DNA of 64,000 bases from Paracamarosporium sp. OC-R06-R3 (lineage: Eukaryota > Ascomycota > Dothideomycetes > Pleosporales > Didymosphaeriaceae). A program made the translations under genes and the position numbers. The stretch lies in contig JACVRA010000150.1 of NCBI GenBank assembly GCA_019828545.1, forward strand, positions 286,154 to 350,153, in the 5' to 3' direction. The notes beneath the pieces were generated by a model, which worked only from the letters and a program-made list of their open reading frames with translations, was not told the DNA's origin and did no database searches. This document shows, in pieces, positions 11,439 through 23,480 of the stretch. Each line of letters begins with the position of its first letter. Positions within the stretch are counted from its first letter, which is position 1.

Positions 11439-14054
11439 ATGTGGATTTCTCGCTCTTTAGTCGTCGGCTTTGCGCTGAGGATTGTTGCTGCGCAAGACGT
11501 AGATTATGCACAATTTGTGAATCCTTTCATAGGTTCTGAAGGCGGGATTCCAGGGTATGCTTGTGAGTCTTAATCCTACTCGCTTGCGTTCGCAAGACAC
11601 GACTGACACTTAGAAGATGGCGGAGGCGACATCTTCGTGGGTGGAGCGGTGCCTTTTGGCATGGTGAAGCTTGGAATCGACACATTCGAGCTACCCGTGA
11701 ACCAGAGCGCGCTCAATGGTGGATGGACGCCGAAGGGAAAAGTCACAGGGATCAGTTTGATGCACGAGTCAGGAACGGGAGGAGGGCCAAAGTACGGATT
11801 CCCGTCGCAAATGCCACTCACGACGATTGGGACACCAGTAAACTTGTTGGATAATGTCACATATTGGCAGGATCGAGTATGTGGTAGATGTGGCAAATAG
11901 CGGGATGCTGACTAGGAACAGGTCGGTGATGATGTCGCGAGCGTAGGTTACTTTCGTACCCAGCTTGAATCTGGTGTCACAGTAGAACTCTCGGCGTCAC
12001 GGCATGCTGGTCTCTATCAATACTCGTATCCGCCGGCAGGCGAGAAGCACGTCCTTGTGGATTTCTCGCATTATCTCCCACATCCGACGCGCTCGTGGGA
12101 TTCGCAGTTCTACACTGGTGGTGAAATTGAAATCCAACCAAACTCATCTGTATACACAGGATACACGTCCATTGCGGGAGGTTGGAACATCGGTCCGTCC
12201 GTCACCGTTTTTGTCTGTGGGGAATTTGAGAAACGGCCGGATATTGCAAAGGCATTCAAGGGCAAGAACACGTTCCCGGTCAGTCGACATTTCCGAAGTT
12301 TCGACAACGATACAGTGCCGCAACCAACATATACTGGCTCTAAAGCACGAGCTGGTCCGCTGAATGATCGAGTGGGCGCCGTTTTCTCTTGGAACAGCAC
12401 TACAAATGCAACGGCGACAGTCAAGTCGCGCGTGGGTATCTCATTCATATCAGTTGAAAAAGCTTGCGCATACAAAGACGAGGAGGTTTCGTGGTCTATT
12501 GAAGACACTGCGCAAGCTGCACGCGACGAGTGGAACCGCGATGTCTTCTCCAAGATCCACGTTGACGCCTCCAACGCAGCAAACAAGACAAGACTCGCCC
12601 TGCTATACTCCAGCTTGTACTTCACACATCTGATTCCCAGTGAGCGCACACATGAGAACCCCCTGTGGGAATCCGACGAACCGTATTGGGACGACTTCTA
12701 CACTATGTGGGATTTATTCCGTAACCAGGTGTCACTGTGGCACCTGATCCAGCCAACGTACTACGAGTCGATGCTTCGCTCCCTCATTGACATGTTCAAA
12801 CATGAGGGGTATCTACCTGATGGACGATCTGGAAATTACAATGGTTTGGTGCAGGGTGGATCGAATGCGGATAACGTATTGGCAGACGCATACGTCAAGG
12901 GCCTTCGTGGGAACATCAACTGGACCGAAGGATATGCGGCAGTAAAAAAGGATGCTGAAGTACTGCCATACTTTGATCAGAATCCCGTTGATCCACAGGG
13001 CTCGCTCAAGGACGGTCGCTCGGCACTTGATGATTGGATTCCACTCGGCTATGTGTCGGCAGATCGCAACAGTCGTGCAGTTTCAAAAACAGTGGAGTAC
13101 TCTTTGAACGATTTTGCTGTGTCTCAAATCGCAGCTGGAGAGGAACCAGGTGACCGTGATTTGTATTTGCGTCGTTCAGCGGGATGGCAGTTAAGTTGGG
13201 ATCCGGAGGCTGAGAGCCGTGGCTTCACCGGATTTATCATGCCGCGATATGCTAATGGGACTTTCCACAAAACCTACAACATCACCAACTGTGGAGATTG
13301 TAATTGGTCTGACGAAAGCTATGAAGGGACAGCGTTTGGTAAGAGCCTCTCCCTACCTTGTCTGGACAAGTTTATTGCTAACATTGAGCCAGAATACTCA
13401 TTCGTCATTCCCCATGACGTCGAACGCATGATCGATCTCATGGGTGGACAGTCCCATTTCGAAACCCGCCTCGACTACGTTTTCCAGCCCAACACCTCCG
13501 GGGTCGATCTCGGCGTCAATGGCCTTGGTATCACCACTATCAACAACATCGCCAACGAACCTGACTTTCAGACACCGTATCTCTATAATTATCTCAACAA
13601 GCAGTGGAAGTCGGTACAACGAAGCCGACAGCTGTCTAATGACTTCTACTTCAACACGTCGAACGGCATACCTGGAAATTCGGATGCGGGGGCACTGAAT
13701 TGTTGGTTGATCTGGCAGATGATTGGACTTTACCCAATCGTTACCACACCGGTATATCTATTGGAGAGCCCGTGGTTTGAAGACATCAACATCACGGTTA
13801 ACCATAACCATACGCTGCGAATTCGGGCGGAAGGTCTGGACGATGGCGACGGCAGACAAGGATACTATGTTCAAGGTGTATCGATCAACGGACAACAATG
13901 GAACAAAAACTGGTTTGAACACGAGGACGTAGGCGGTATCATGACAAATGGGGGAGAGATCCTTTTCCAATTAGGCAGCGAGCAGAAGGTGTGGGAGACA
14001 AGCGATGTACCACCATCGCCGGCCCATGCCGTTATAGACGTGGGTCAGAGTTGA
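11439..14054 (+). CDS. Secreted GH92 alpha-mannosidase
   Basis: Exons 11439-11562, 11617-11876 and 11922-14054 give 838 residues. A signal peptide (MWISRSLVVGFALRIVAA) leads into the family start YAQFVNPFIGSEG, followed by GGGDIFVGGAVPFGMVKLG. Further GH92 landmarks are MWDLFRNQVSL, ESYEGTAF and GNSDAGALNCWLIWQMIGLY. These match the two-domain GH92 exo-acting alpha-1,2-mannosidases, which are calcium dependent and trim mannose from N-glycans and cell-wall mannan outside the cell. Several N-glycosylation sequons fit secretion. Placing the first acceptor at GAAG/ATGG is the only choice that avoids a stop and keeps the family's Gly-Gly-Gly-Asp. Internal mannobiose-type specificity cannot be judged here. 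Confidence 0.92.
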
Positions 14055-14281
14055 TGGATCTATACGTTCCCAATAACAGATGAAAATTACTAATGAATAA
14101 GACGGTGTAGGTGCAGTATCCATGCTGAAGCAAAACGGATCGCTTAACGCGGGAACGAAAAACGTGGTCACTAGAACAAAGATTGTCATGCCGTTATGTT
14201 ATTCCGCTGTGTTTGCTCATCGAATCAAAACCTGCGCATTCCCGTCACCATTCGTGACGGATAAGTCACTCAGGTTCGCTC

Positions 14282-16801
14282 TCAAGCCTCCTTTCGCGTC
14301 TTCCCGACTGTCTCTCCATGACGCTTGTACCCTCTCTTCTTCCTTTCCGCATGTGTATTAAGATCTCCATTCGTCGCGGGTCGCTCCTTCTCCACGCCTG
14401 GCTCCATCTCGCTTCCCTGCGTCGTGCTCCCGCTTTCGCCCTCCGCCGCTAACCTCGCCTCTTCGTCCCTCCTCTTATCCTGTGCGATATCCGGCGCTGG
14501 AGAGAACTTTGACTTGGCGCGGATCTTCTTGCCGTAGATGTAGAAGAGAAAGGGCATTGGGATGGCAAGAAGGGCTACGCAACCGAGAAACTGTTCTGCA
14601 TCAGTATGAAGATTATAAAGGAAGAAAGTCGATGTAAGGAAGGAAAAAAACAAAAAAAAAACAGAAGAATAAGAAGCTTACCGTAGAGGCCCATTCGATG
14701 CCCATGTTATTGAACATGTACGTCGAGAATAAGGGGAAAGCGCCAGCGACCAGCGACCGCATGAAAGTGTTTCCTGCGACAGCGGAAGCAGCAAACATAA
14801 GATACGCATCGATGATGTAGTTTAATAATGCGAGGAAAATGGCCCAGATGCCGAAGCCAGTGAACAGGCCAGAGAGAACAGGCGCAACCCAGAGTACGCG
14901 GCCAGTATAGCCCGACCAGCCAAACCAGAACAATCCACCTGTGGATCAAATAGTTAGCGGATATTTCCGGATATCACAATTAATATAGAAAAAGGTAAAT
15001 CTTACCAGCGAAAATGGGTGCGCCTAACATTGCGAGAGGCAACCTCCACTCTGGAACAGGAATATTGTTGTTCGCTTGAAGCTTCCGCGCGTAAGCTCCA
15101 TTCATGGCAATCATGACACCGAACGCGATCATAACTCCAGCCACCAGGCCAAAATACGTCAATCCAGAAAGACCGGGGCTGAAGTGGTATTTCCCCTCAA
15201 AGACAAGCGCATACGCAGTGAGAAAGCCGTATAGGATGCCGTCTGCAGTCCGATTAGTACACAGCCTCCCCGAACAAGAACACAACTACTCACAGACAAA
15301 AGATATGTATATCGATATCAAAAGCACAATGGGCTCCGTAAACAAAATGCGCAACGGCCTACTCACGTTTCGCACAATGAGCTCTTTGACGTCGACCTCG
15401 ATTTCCTCTTGCTTCGCGTGAATACCCCAGTTCAATGTACGTCTTCTCAGTTCCGCAGCTTTTCCAACAAGAATCTGGGGAGGATATGTCTCTTCAAGGA
15501 AGAGGACCAGCAGCCCGAATGCAAGCCAGCCCATGATCGAAGAGATATACTCAGTCCACCTCCAACCAAGGTGGCTCGTCACGATGAAGCCGCCAATGAA
15601 CGGCGCTAACTGTAAGAATCATTCAGTAAGTCATGCGTTTCTAGTTTACTAGGAATGAGGACATAAAAGCTTACCATTGGTCCCATGAAAACAGTTGCAG
15701 AGAATGCACCAATCGCAAGACCGCGTTGTGTATTGTTAAACATGTCGGCGTAGACGGCAGCAACCACGCTCAACGGACATGCTCCGAACAATCCGGCGAA
15801 AAAGCGGCAAATGAGGACGGTTTGAAGGTCTTTTCCTACAGCAACGGCGACGCTGAAGACGGAGAAACCGAATGATGAAACGAGTATAGGAAGTTTGCGG
15901 CCGTATAATTCGGACATCGGTGCCCAAATCTGATCGCAAAATCGTTAGCTCCGTACTTTTGAATCTGATTATCATCGACACCACTCAATGCTCCACTTAC
16001 TAATGGACCAAACGCATACCCGAACACGAACAAACTCGTCCCTAGTGTTGCGACCTCAGGTATGATACCGAACTCTCTCGCAACGCTGGTCGTAGCTGGG
16101 CTATAGATACTACTACCCATAGTCACCGCCAAGGAGAGATAAGCCATCAGTGTAGCGATCCCGAGCTTCTTTTTCATTGGCCAATTCTGCGCATGCAGAG
16201 GATCGTCCACGCCCGTAAATTCCACCACATATTCTTCGCGGTCAGGGAGCGCAGGAGGATACGGCTTATTTGCTCCCATCTCCAAGAGCGGTTTTTCGGT
16301 CTTGCGACGACTGAGCGTCTGCGATAACCGCGACGGAGCCGTAGTCCTTGCACCGACTGTGCCGGCATGCTGCGAGCGATGTGTTTCAATTCGGCTGATT
16401 GCCTCGGGATGTCTTTCTGTTGGATGCCGATAGAGTATACCAGATCCTCCCACAGTCGATACAGTATCCCTTCTTCCTCGCGTGGAAGACGCGTTATGAG
16501 TCCTGATCTCTTGTAGTTGGGTCGCATGCGTGGTGGAGGAGGATGATGTCGAAGAGGATGAAGAGGCCGAGCTACTCCGTCTGGAAGCGATTTGTTCGGT
16601 TTCCTTCGCGTGCGGTGGCGCTTCTGCTCCCGCTGGTGGAAGTAGGTTGGCAGGATGAGACTCCAGAGCCGCATCGGTGACACGCGAGTGCCCTTGCTCT
16701 ACATTACGCTGGAACTCTCCCTGTGCATTGACCCATGCTGAAAATCTTCTTGGCTCCGCATCCTCTTCACTCCGCAACATCTGCAGGTCTTCTTCATTCA
16801 T
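14282..16801 (-). CDS. MFS drug:H+ antiporter, DHA1 family (Tpo1/Flr1-like)
   Basis: Six exons, 16001-16801, 15675-15929, 15294-15609, 15006-15242, 14682-14938 and 14282-14590, give 724 residues. The first about 230 are cytosolic and disordered, with a long Ser/Thr run. The transporter begins near DDPLHAQNWPMKKK, a hallmark of this group. The MFS signature loop reads ELYGRKLP, and motif C (GPMLAPFIGG) spans the second junction. Twelve membrane segments are expected, with a basic tail (YIYGKKIRAKSKF). Relatives export polyamines, azoles and other drugs. A Met at 16870 would add 23 residues; the Met at 16801 (MNEEDLQ) is preferred. The last intron (91 nt) has a run of pyrimidines on the coding strand and requires the AACAG acceptor; the nearer GCAG gives an early stop. 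Confidence 0.9.
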
Positions 16802-17663
16802 GCTGGGTGGCTCTTTTGCTATGCTCCGGAGTCGCGCAAGGAATATAGCGCAATATAGGAAGCTGCTCAATGTAGTATTGGACTGTTCGGTCTAGCCCAC
16901 GTCCCCGCGTTATCCTATGCCTGCAGAAATAGAAGTGATCGTGGGGAATAAGAAGTCTACGTAGCCTTAGAAGACTTGTAGTAGCCGGCCGAGCACTGAC
17001 CGAGCTAGAAACAACAACACCTAACTAGCAGATTATGATAATGACCAAGCAAAGTCCAACCGTACAGACAAATGCAAAGGCGAATGATACTTCGTACGCC
17101 TGGGCCAAAGAAGGATGGAGCGGCACATGAGCTGTGGTCGTACTTTTGAGTAAGCCATGTCGGCGCTGTTCAAAGCCGAGCGGGCGCAGAATCAATGATG
17201 GACGATGCACACTGCCCGAAGGTCCGTTGTGGGTCTTTGAAACGCAAATTTCCAATCGTGGGAATGCACCGTTGGAACGGTGGGGATGGCCGGCCGGCAG
17301 TACGCTGTTACGTCAGTGGGAGATCGGCCGCTAACGGGATGTGTAAGCAAGAGCAAGTGAGCCAGCCGACGCTAACATCACCCTCATAGACATTCATGCG
17401 TCAGAAACAATGCGCCGGCATTGCCGGGATGACGATGGTGAACCAGTGATCGGACAGTGAGCCCTTGCCATAAGGAACATGGGAGACAGCATAGTTCGAA
17501 ACAAGAACAACCTCAATATCAAAAGCGCCGTATGAGAACAATGGTATAAGAAAAAACTGATACTACAGCCGTAAAAAGAAGGAAGACAAAAAGAAGAAGA
17601 AGAACGCAGAAACAGTATTCATGGTACAATCATGCTCCAACTCCTTACACAGGCCACCAATGC
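16802..17663. other. Intergenic region, 0.9 kb
   Basis: The left part is the promoter of the MFS gene, and the right part the 3' flank of the CBM18/But2 gene. An A/G-rich tract at about 17570-17612 probably belongs to that gene's 3' UTR. A TTACGTCAG element occurs at about 17309. I see no gene. Confidence 0.5.
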
Positions 17664-19927
17664 CTAGCACGTACGTATATACAGTCCGATGGGGCTGGAG
17701 TCGACACCTTGGGAGTACTTCAAGGAGAAGTGTTGTCCACAAACCATGAAAGAATGCTGCTGACCAGCGGTACATGGTACGGTCTTTGCGTTGCAGTTAA
17801 AACCTGGGTGTACTGGACCAGCAGCGACAATCTTCCTCGAACCCACATTGTTCCTGTAGAAGCTGTTAGCAGGCGCCTTGGACTTTTGTGAAGTCCGTTG
17901 CTACTCACCAGGTCGACCTCTCGCTTGCAAGTTGACTGACATGCCAGAATTCTATCACTGCGGCTGACTTCGATTCGGCATGGAACTCGAAAGACGAGCT
18001 CTCCGGGTCCTCCTCTGCGGGAAAGAGCCAAATCAATGAGCATGTTTTCCCAGCGTTGCTTTTACTGATGTCGAAGTTGTACAGTGTACAGTGCTGGTCG
18101 TCAATTGTGACGTTGAGGTTGTTTCCGAATGCTTTGTTGGGGTGCGCCTTGTTTATAGGGGCGATGAGGCGAGGGAACTCAAAGCCGCCCTTCAAATCGT
18201 GCGGACAACCGTGGGCAGGAAACACGTCTCCGCACTGCTGCGTATTGGCAGGGTTGTCGCAATATTCTAAAGGTGGATACGTGCCATTGTTGCCTTGTGG
18301 TCGAGAAGGCGGAGGTCTTGGTATGTATACTGATGAAGTTGCGTTCTTGGAAGGCTTGAGAGAGAAGTCAGCGAGATGAGTGAGCCATATTATAGATACC
18401 ACAACTGGTCCTCGGAAATAAGAAAAGCGAAAGCTACCATTCCACTTGGATCGGTGTGTCACTTACTTGGAGCTCAACCGGAGCGGTCGTGTTGGATGAC
18501 GAGTTTCTGCACGTGCCGAAGCGAGTCTGGCATCCAGCGCCGCAATGGAGAGGTGAGGAACCACACCATCCAGACGAACTGCAACAAGAACCAGCCTCGA
18601 ATCCGTTGCAATGGTAACCACCGGCCCCACCACAATGACCATCAGGAGACAGTGTGTCTTGCTTAGGGTTTGAGGATGCCGAAGGCTTAGAAGGGGCCGA
18701 AGTACTGCTCTGTGCTTTGCCGGAGGACGACACACTGCTGGATACTTTCTGGGTGGAAGAAGTTTTGTTGGGTGCTTCGTATGTGGATGAAGTTTTGTTG
18801 AGAGCTTCGTATGTGGACGAAGTTTTGTTGGGTGTTTCGTATGTAGAAGAAGCTTTGCTGGGTGCTTTGCATGTGGAAGAAGCTTTGCTGGGTGCTTTAT
18901 ATGTGGAAGAAGCTTTGCTGGATACCTTGCTCGAGGCCGAAGTGCCGTTGGATGCTTTGCCAGAGGAGAAACTGTAGCAATTGCCGAAATCGCTCTGACA
19001 TCCGGCGCCACAATGAAGCGCGGAAAAACCGCACCATCCGTAGGGACTACAACAGGAACCGTCGGCCTTTCCGAAACAGTGAAATCCAGTTGCTGCGCCG
19101 CAGCGTCCGTCTGGGGATTGACTGTAGCCCCCTTTGGGGCTGCTCGCGGTCGTTTTGGGAGGAATATACTGGGCATCTTTGAGATAAGACACCTTTTGAG
19201 AGTCGCCCAAAGGGCTGCCGGGATGAGCTGCTTCGGAATTATTGTAGAATTTGTCCCAGGGAAAGATCCACGGTTTTTCAGGAGGCTCTTTCACACAGCT
19301 TGTACGGTTGGCGTCCTCTTTTTTATTAATCGCCAACATCGTAATGTAAACGCACTTCAACTGATTCGGCACCGGTTCGGTATACAAGTTTTCGACGCCG
19401 TGGTCGTTCACTGCACAGGCCCAAAAGTCGCGGGAACCGTTGAACATCAAAACCCCGCCGCAGCTAATGTCAAAGCCTGGCATCGCTGCATGATTGTGTT
19501 AGTGTATTGCTTCTATTCCAATCTCGAGTGATACGACGTGGAGAGGCACTTACGCTCGACTCCCTCATCGCACTGGAACTGTTTTGTCGGGCCCGGCGTT
19601 ACGATACAACCGTGACCACGGCTGTCAACAATTTCACCGCCTTGGGGACCGTGCCTGAAGGTAAAATTCGCGACAGGAATGCTGCCGTCGCCAAGTCTGT
19701 TCTGACCATCGGCAAGCTGATGCACGACACCACGGTAGTGGCGGTGGGATCTGGCCCCAGCAGTGAAATTGTAGGATCCCAAAGCGTTGCGGGGAACTAT
19801 CAATGTTGATGAGTGTCCGACCTACATGTAAAGCGTGCTGGGGTTACTCACAGATGGCGAGTGCTTGCGGTATAGCGGCGGACGCTGATGCTGCGCCGAG
19901 CAATGTGAACAAGATTCCAGACCGCAT
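17664..19927 (-). CDS. Secreted cell-wall protein: two CBM18 chitin-binding modules plus But2 C-terminal domain
   Basis: Five exons, 19852-19927, 19554-19796, 18467-19485, 17909-18354 and 17664-17853, give 657 residues. A signal peptide (MRSGILFTLLGAASASAA) is followed by a domain often found before such modules (GVVHQLADGQNRLGDG.., SRGHGCIVTPGPTKQFQCDE). Next come two hevein-like CBM18 modules, each with the pattern SPDGxCG..CC...WCG....HCGAGCQ..FG.C, joined by a Ser/Thr/Lys-rich linker of exact repeats. The last 190 residues match the But2 (ubiquitin-3-binding protein) C-terminal domain: GGFEFPRLIAPINK..., YNFDISKSNAGKTCSLIWLF. This layout suggests a chitin-binding wall or surface protein, perhaps shielding chitin or mediating adhesion. 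No catalytic domain is visible. Confidence 0.9.
18751..18930 (-). repeat. Minisatellite: six in-frame 30-bp units
   Basis: Six consecutive units of exactly 30 bp lie in the linker between the two CBM18 modules. Each codes for ten residues of the type S/N-K-A/T-S-S-T-Y/C-K/E-A/T-P. Two sub-families are visible: units 1-3 carry AAGTTTTGTTG and units 4-6 carry AAGCTTTGCTG on the plus strand. This suggests block duplication. Confidence 0.9.
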
Positions 19928-20227
19928 TGTGTAGGCTATATCTTTGATTGAAGTAAGCAATATTGAAGAATGGGTGCAATGCACAACAACAATGCTCGGA
20001 AGTCGGGTGCAGAGAGAAGAACAAAAGATGCTGGAGGAAGAGTCATGAATGGCAAGTTGCTCGACTACTCGCTTCCTTTCGCAAGTGGAACATGACGAGG
20101 TTATGATGTTTGTTGTCGGAAATCATGCAAATTGAGGCAGGCGTGTACATTATTGGGTAGGCGCATACAGGGCTGCACATTCGTCCCAAATGCTGCGGAC
20201 CAGAAGCTGGCAACGACAACCATATAC
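19928..20227. promoter_or_regulatory. Short promoter of the CBM18/But2 gene
   Basis: Only 300 bp separate the stop of the upstream hydrolase from the start of the CBM18 gene, both on the minus strand. This stretch must hold the hydrolase's 3' end and the promoter. No strong motif stands out. Confidence 0.4.
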
Positions 20228-21751
20228 TTAAGCAACGGTACCATCTTGAGATTTTCGGTATCGCTTTGCCATCTCTCTCTGGAAAAGATGTGTGACTGGT
20301 TGATGCTTCTTTTCTCCTGGTGGGCTCAGCTGTGTAGCGAATACACCACAAGAACTCCCCTTCCTGTCAATCCACCATTTCAAATTCGGCGCACCGCCCC
20401 ACTGGGTCCACCCGGCTTGCAACCCCTCCTCTTTGTTTGTGAGCCCGATCAAACCTAAGAGTCCATGTGTCCACTCCCCAGACCCTGGACTTCCAACAAT
20501 AGGCTCACCCGGGATCATGGCAGCGGCCATGGGGGGGATCGCAAGAGTTCTTCTAAGCGCGGCCTCTGACGAGGGTGACAGCGTCGATTCGAATAACGTG
20601 TCTACAGTGTCAGGCCTTAGTATCTGACCATCGTTGCGTAGGATAGACTTGAGTAGCTTGAGGAAGTCTTCCGCTGTACTGAACAGACCGCCGCTGCCAT
20701 ATTGATCTTTGTGATCGAGCATGAGATTCCTCGTGCTATCCAAAGATGCATTCACGTCGCTGAGAGGCTCATCAGGCGAAGGCCGGACGACCATGGGTGG
20801 TAAACGTGCAGCAACGTTGTTGTGTGTGTAGGGCTCGAATGTGGTATCGTTCATGTCTAGTACGTCGAAAACGTTCTTACGCAAATACTCTTCGAGCGTG
20901 CAGTTGTTGGCTCGAGCGACCATAAGACCAGCAACATCATGACCGGGACCGTAGTCCCACCCAGTGCCCGGTTCAAAAAGCAGTGGAATCGTAAATACTT
21001 CTGGGATCGTACCACGCATCGCTCGTGGTCCCTCTCCACGTGACTGACGCCATTTCAGGAGCAGTCCCGGATGGAAGTCATACGCCAAGCCTGAGGTGTG
21101 TGAAATTAACCTTCCTGCGGTGATTTTCTCTTTTGCATCTCGCAACACCGGCCGTCCGTTTTCGAAACCTGTCACGATCTGTGGTTGGCTCCACTCAGGC
21201 AGGAGCCGATCTACATCATCGGATGAATCAAGACTAAAGAAGCCGCGATCGACACACTGTATAACCGCTACAGATGTTACAAGTTTGGTCATTGATGCGA
21301 ACCACATAGGTGTCTTGGTAGTGAGTCCTCCGGACGAAGGGTCAAGCCCGAAAGTGCCGTATGCAGCAAGAAAGTCTTCTTTCACTGCTTCTCCATCTGG
21401 TAGTTGCTTAGCATGTTGCCGAGCCTGTGACAAGGGTTGTTCGTTTTGACAGATGCAGGATTGAGACAAAGAGGAATGGCAACTCCTCTGATAGCCAATT
21501 GATTGTGTTGCTTGCTTCAGCTGGCGAAGGTGCAGACAGTTGCCGTCTCGTTGGTCTTATTTTCTTTTGTGTGCAACCTAGTCAATCACGAGGATAGAGA
21601 GTTTGCGCAGGGTGAAGATGGCAGCAAAAGCAATGAAATGACAGGCCTTACCGTTGATATCCCCAGCAGCGGCTAGCGCCATCCCCGCCAGTAGACGTTC
21701 ATTCCCAGGAGTGACAGCTCGCCTGCACGCTTCATCCAAGACAGAAGACAT
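20228..21751 (-). CDS. Class C beta-lactamase-fold serine hydrolase (LovD/esterase-like)
   Basis: Two exons, 21652-21751 and 20228-21396, give 422 residues. The catalytic S-x-x-K is Ser68-Met-Thr-Lys71 in MWFASMTK, and the conserved Tyr is Tyr182 in WDYGPGHDVAG. LISHTSGLAYD is the usual loop after the nucleophile helix. A late Trp/Gly-rich segment (TQWGGAPNLKWWIDRKG) carries the W-G-G-x family motif near the active site. Fungal members are transesterases or esterases, often in secondary metabolism, rather than true lactamases. No signal peptide is seen, so a cytosolic protein is likely. The single intron is 255 nt, far longer than others here; it is supported by frame, length and a GTAAGG donor. 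No polyketide synthase lies in the window. Confidence 0.88.
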
Positions 21752-23480
21752 TCTAACACTCGAGTGTTCTGAGACCCAATTCTAAAGTCGATGTGTTCCT
21801 GACTAGAAAGACCCTATATGAGTGTTTGTAATGGTGAAGGATAGAAGAGATAGCGGCAGCGTCGTAAGCTTAGGGCGCTCATAACCGGCATTAGCGCGAG
21901 GTACCCTGCGAAAACCGGTTCGTCTTCAGGCAACCTGTGCAATGTGGGGCACTTCTACAGATGGTACCTTCTGAATGGTGTTGTCATGGCATGGGTCCGA
22001 ACCTAGGCGAAATCAGCGTTAGTGACTCGGGGTCTTGTCTGATTCCCGTTTCCATTCTCAATTATTGCCATGAAGGATGCTTTCCTTGTGTAACATCGCT
22101 AGCGAGTATTCATCTCATTTTACCCAAAAACCAGCAGAGATTAGATTATCGAATGTCTCATATTTTCAAATCAACGACCTTTCCATGAGTGAAGTTATCG
22201 CGTGGGGAGGACAAAACGGCGATTCTCATGCACTCAGTCGGCACGACCACAATGTGGGGACGGGGACAAGTCAGTCACAGGATACACAGCTGCTCGCTTA
22301 CGATCGGTTGCTCGCAGTTGGGACAGGCCTTCCTTGATCGCTCCATTTCGTTGCGGTTACACTGTTTGAAGCGGCTTCTGCAACGCGCCGTGACTCACCG
22401 TTCTCGGCTTGGGCTGCATATGTCTAGATCTATGAACTACAACATCTCTGAGGATCTTTTTACATTTGCACATACTCATACACAATCCTACAAATTGCGC
22501 ATACAGTCATTCACCGAGTAGAACGATAGCACTTGTGGAGGCCAACATGCCAGTTCTAAGTCACATTACAAGGGTCTGTTGCGGATGCATGCCCTTGCGA
22601 CCTACATCTGCAAGCGGCCCCGGAGTTGGTCAAATACTCGTTATTGGCTTGTAATGTTGCGTAAGTTAGTGTATCAGGAATACGTCTGTCACCTACAGTC
22701 GTTTCATAGACGCTCGGAGATGGAACCCAATCCTGGCGTCGAAGCTCTTGAAAGACCAGTGTGCGATTCGCACTAAATCAAAAATAAAAGCCCATGCATG
22801 AGTAACAGGCCACGAACCTCATCGCCAAAAGTAAGTCATACTATGACAAAAATTGCACACATACGGGATTACCAGAGCCAAAAAATCTGCAAGGTAGAAG
22901 AATCAAAATATGTCATTCTAAGTACTACTCGTTACAAGAACAGTAGTGGCAAAGCTCAATTGTATACAATCAGGTTCTTCCTTCTACAAAAGCGGCTCAA
23001 TGAACAAAGATAGCATTTACATGGCTTGATTTAAGTCCGACAAGTCGCCTTAACGTCGCCATCAATAGTGGTTTTTGCATCACAGATGTCCCGTTACTCG
23101 GTCATTCGTCACACTAAGGACCAAATGGGGACGCATCCGCATGATTGTGGCGTTCGACGATCGCTGGCAGATTCCGCACCCGCCTTCTCCAAGTCGCACC
23201 GCACTTCTGACTAGAGTACAACAGGATCTGTAATTCCGGGTTTCTTATATGAAGAGCTTTACAAGATCATTGGCTGGAGACTTCTTTGCTTTTACGGAAA
23301 TCAAACTCGACCTTCTCCGCAATGACAGCTCTGTTCCGATCTCGACTCGACGCTGTCGATCTGGTGACACTAGACCATGTGTACTTATGGCAGGCATGCC
23401 CCAATTTTGAACTCGGAATCGAACTTGCATGTTTTTGAATCCGACTAGAAACCGAGCGTTACAAACTTTCCGCTACCATC
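21752..23480. other. Intergenic region, 1.7 kb, between divergent genes
   Basis: This stretch holds the promoters of the beta-lactamase-fold gene (leftward) and the PTH11-like gene (rightward). Short open frames on the plus strand (around 21937-22776) show no domain and no splice structure. I looked for a tRNA near 23405-23425 and found no folding partner. Confidence 0.5.

Noticed and set aside
12110..12649. 179-codon minus-strand frame
   Set aside because: Antisense shadow inside the GH92 gene.
18463..19176. 237-codon minus-strand frame rich in His, Lys and Pro
   Set aside because: It is a shifted reading of the CBM18 gene's tandem repeats, not a separate gene.
20228..21751. True beta-lactamase for antibiotic resistance
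   Set aside because: The fold and SxxK are shared, but fungal members of this kind are esterases or transesterases; resistance is not supported.
23400..23430. tRNA-like phrase (minus-strand GTTCGATTCC)
   Set aside because: The flanking bases do not pair as a T-stem, and no anticodon or acceptor arm can be folded.
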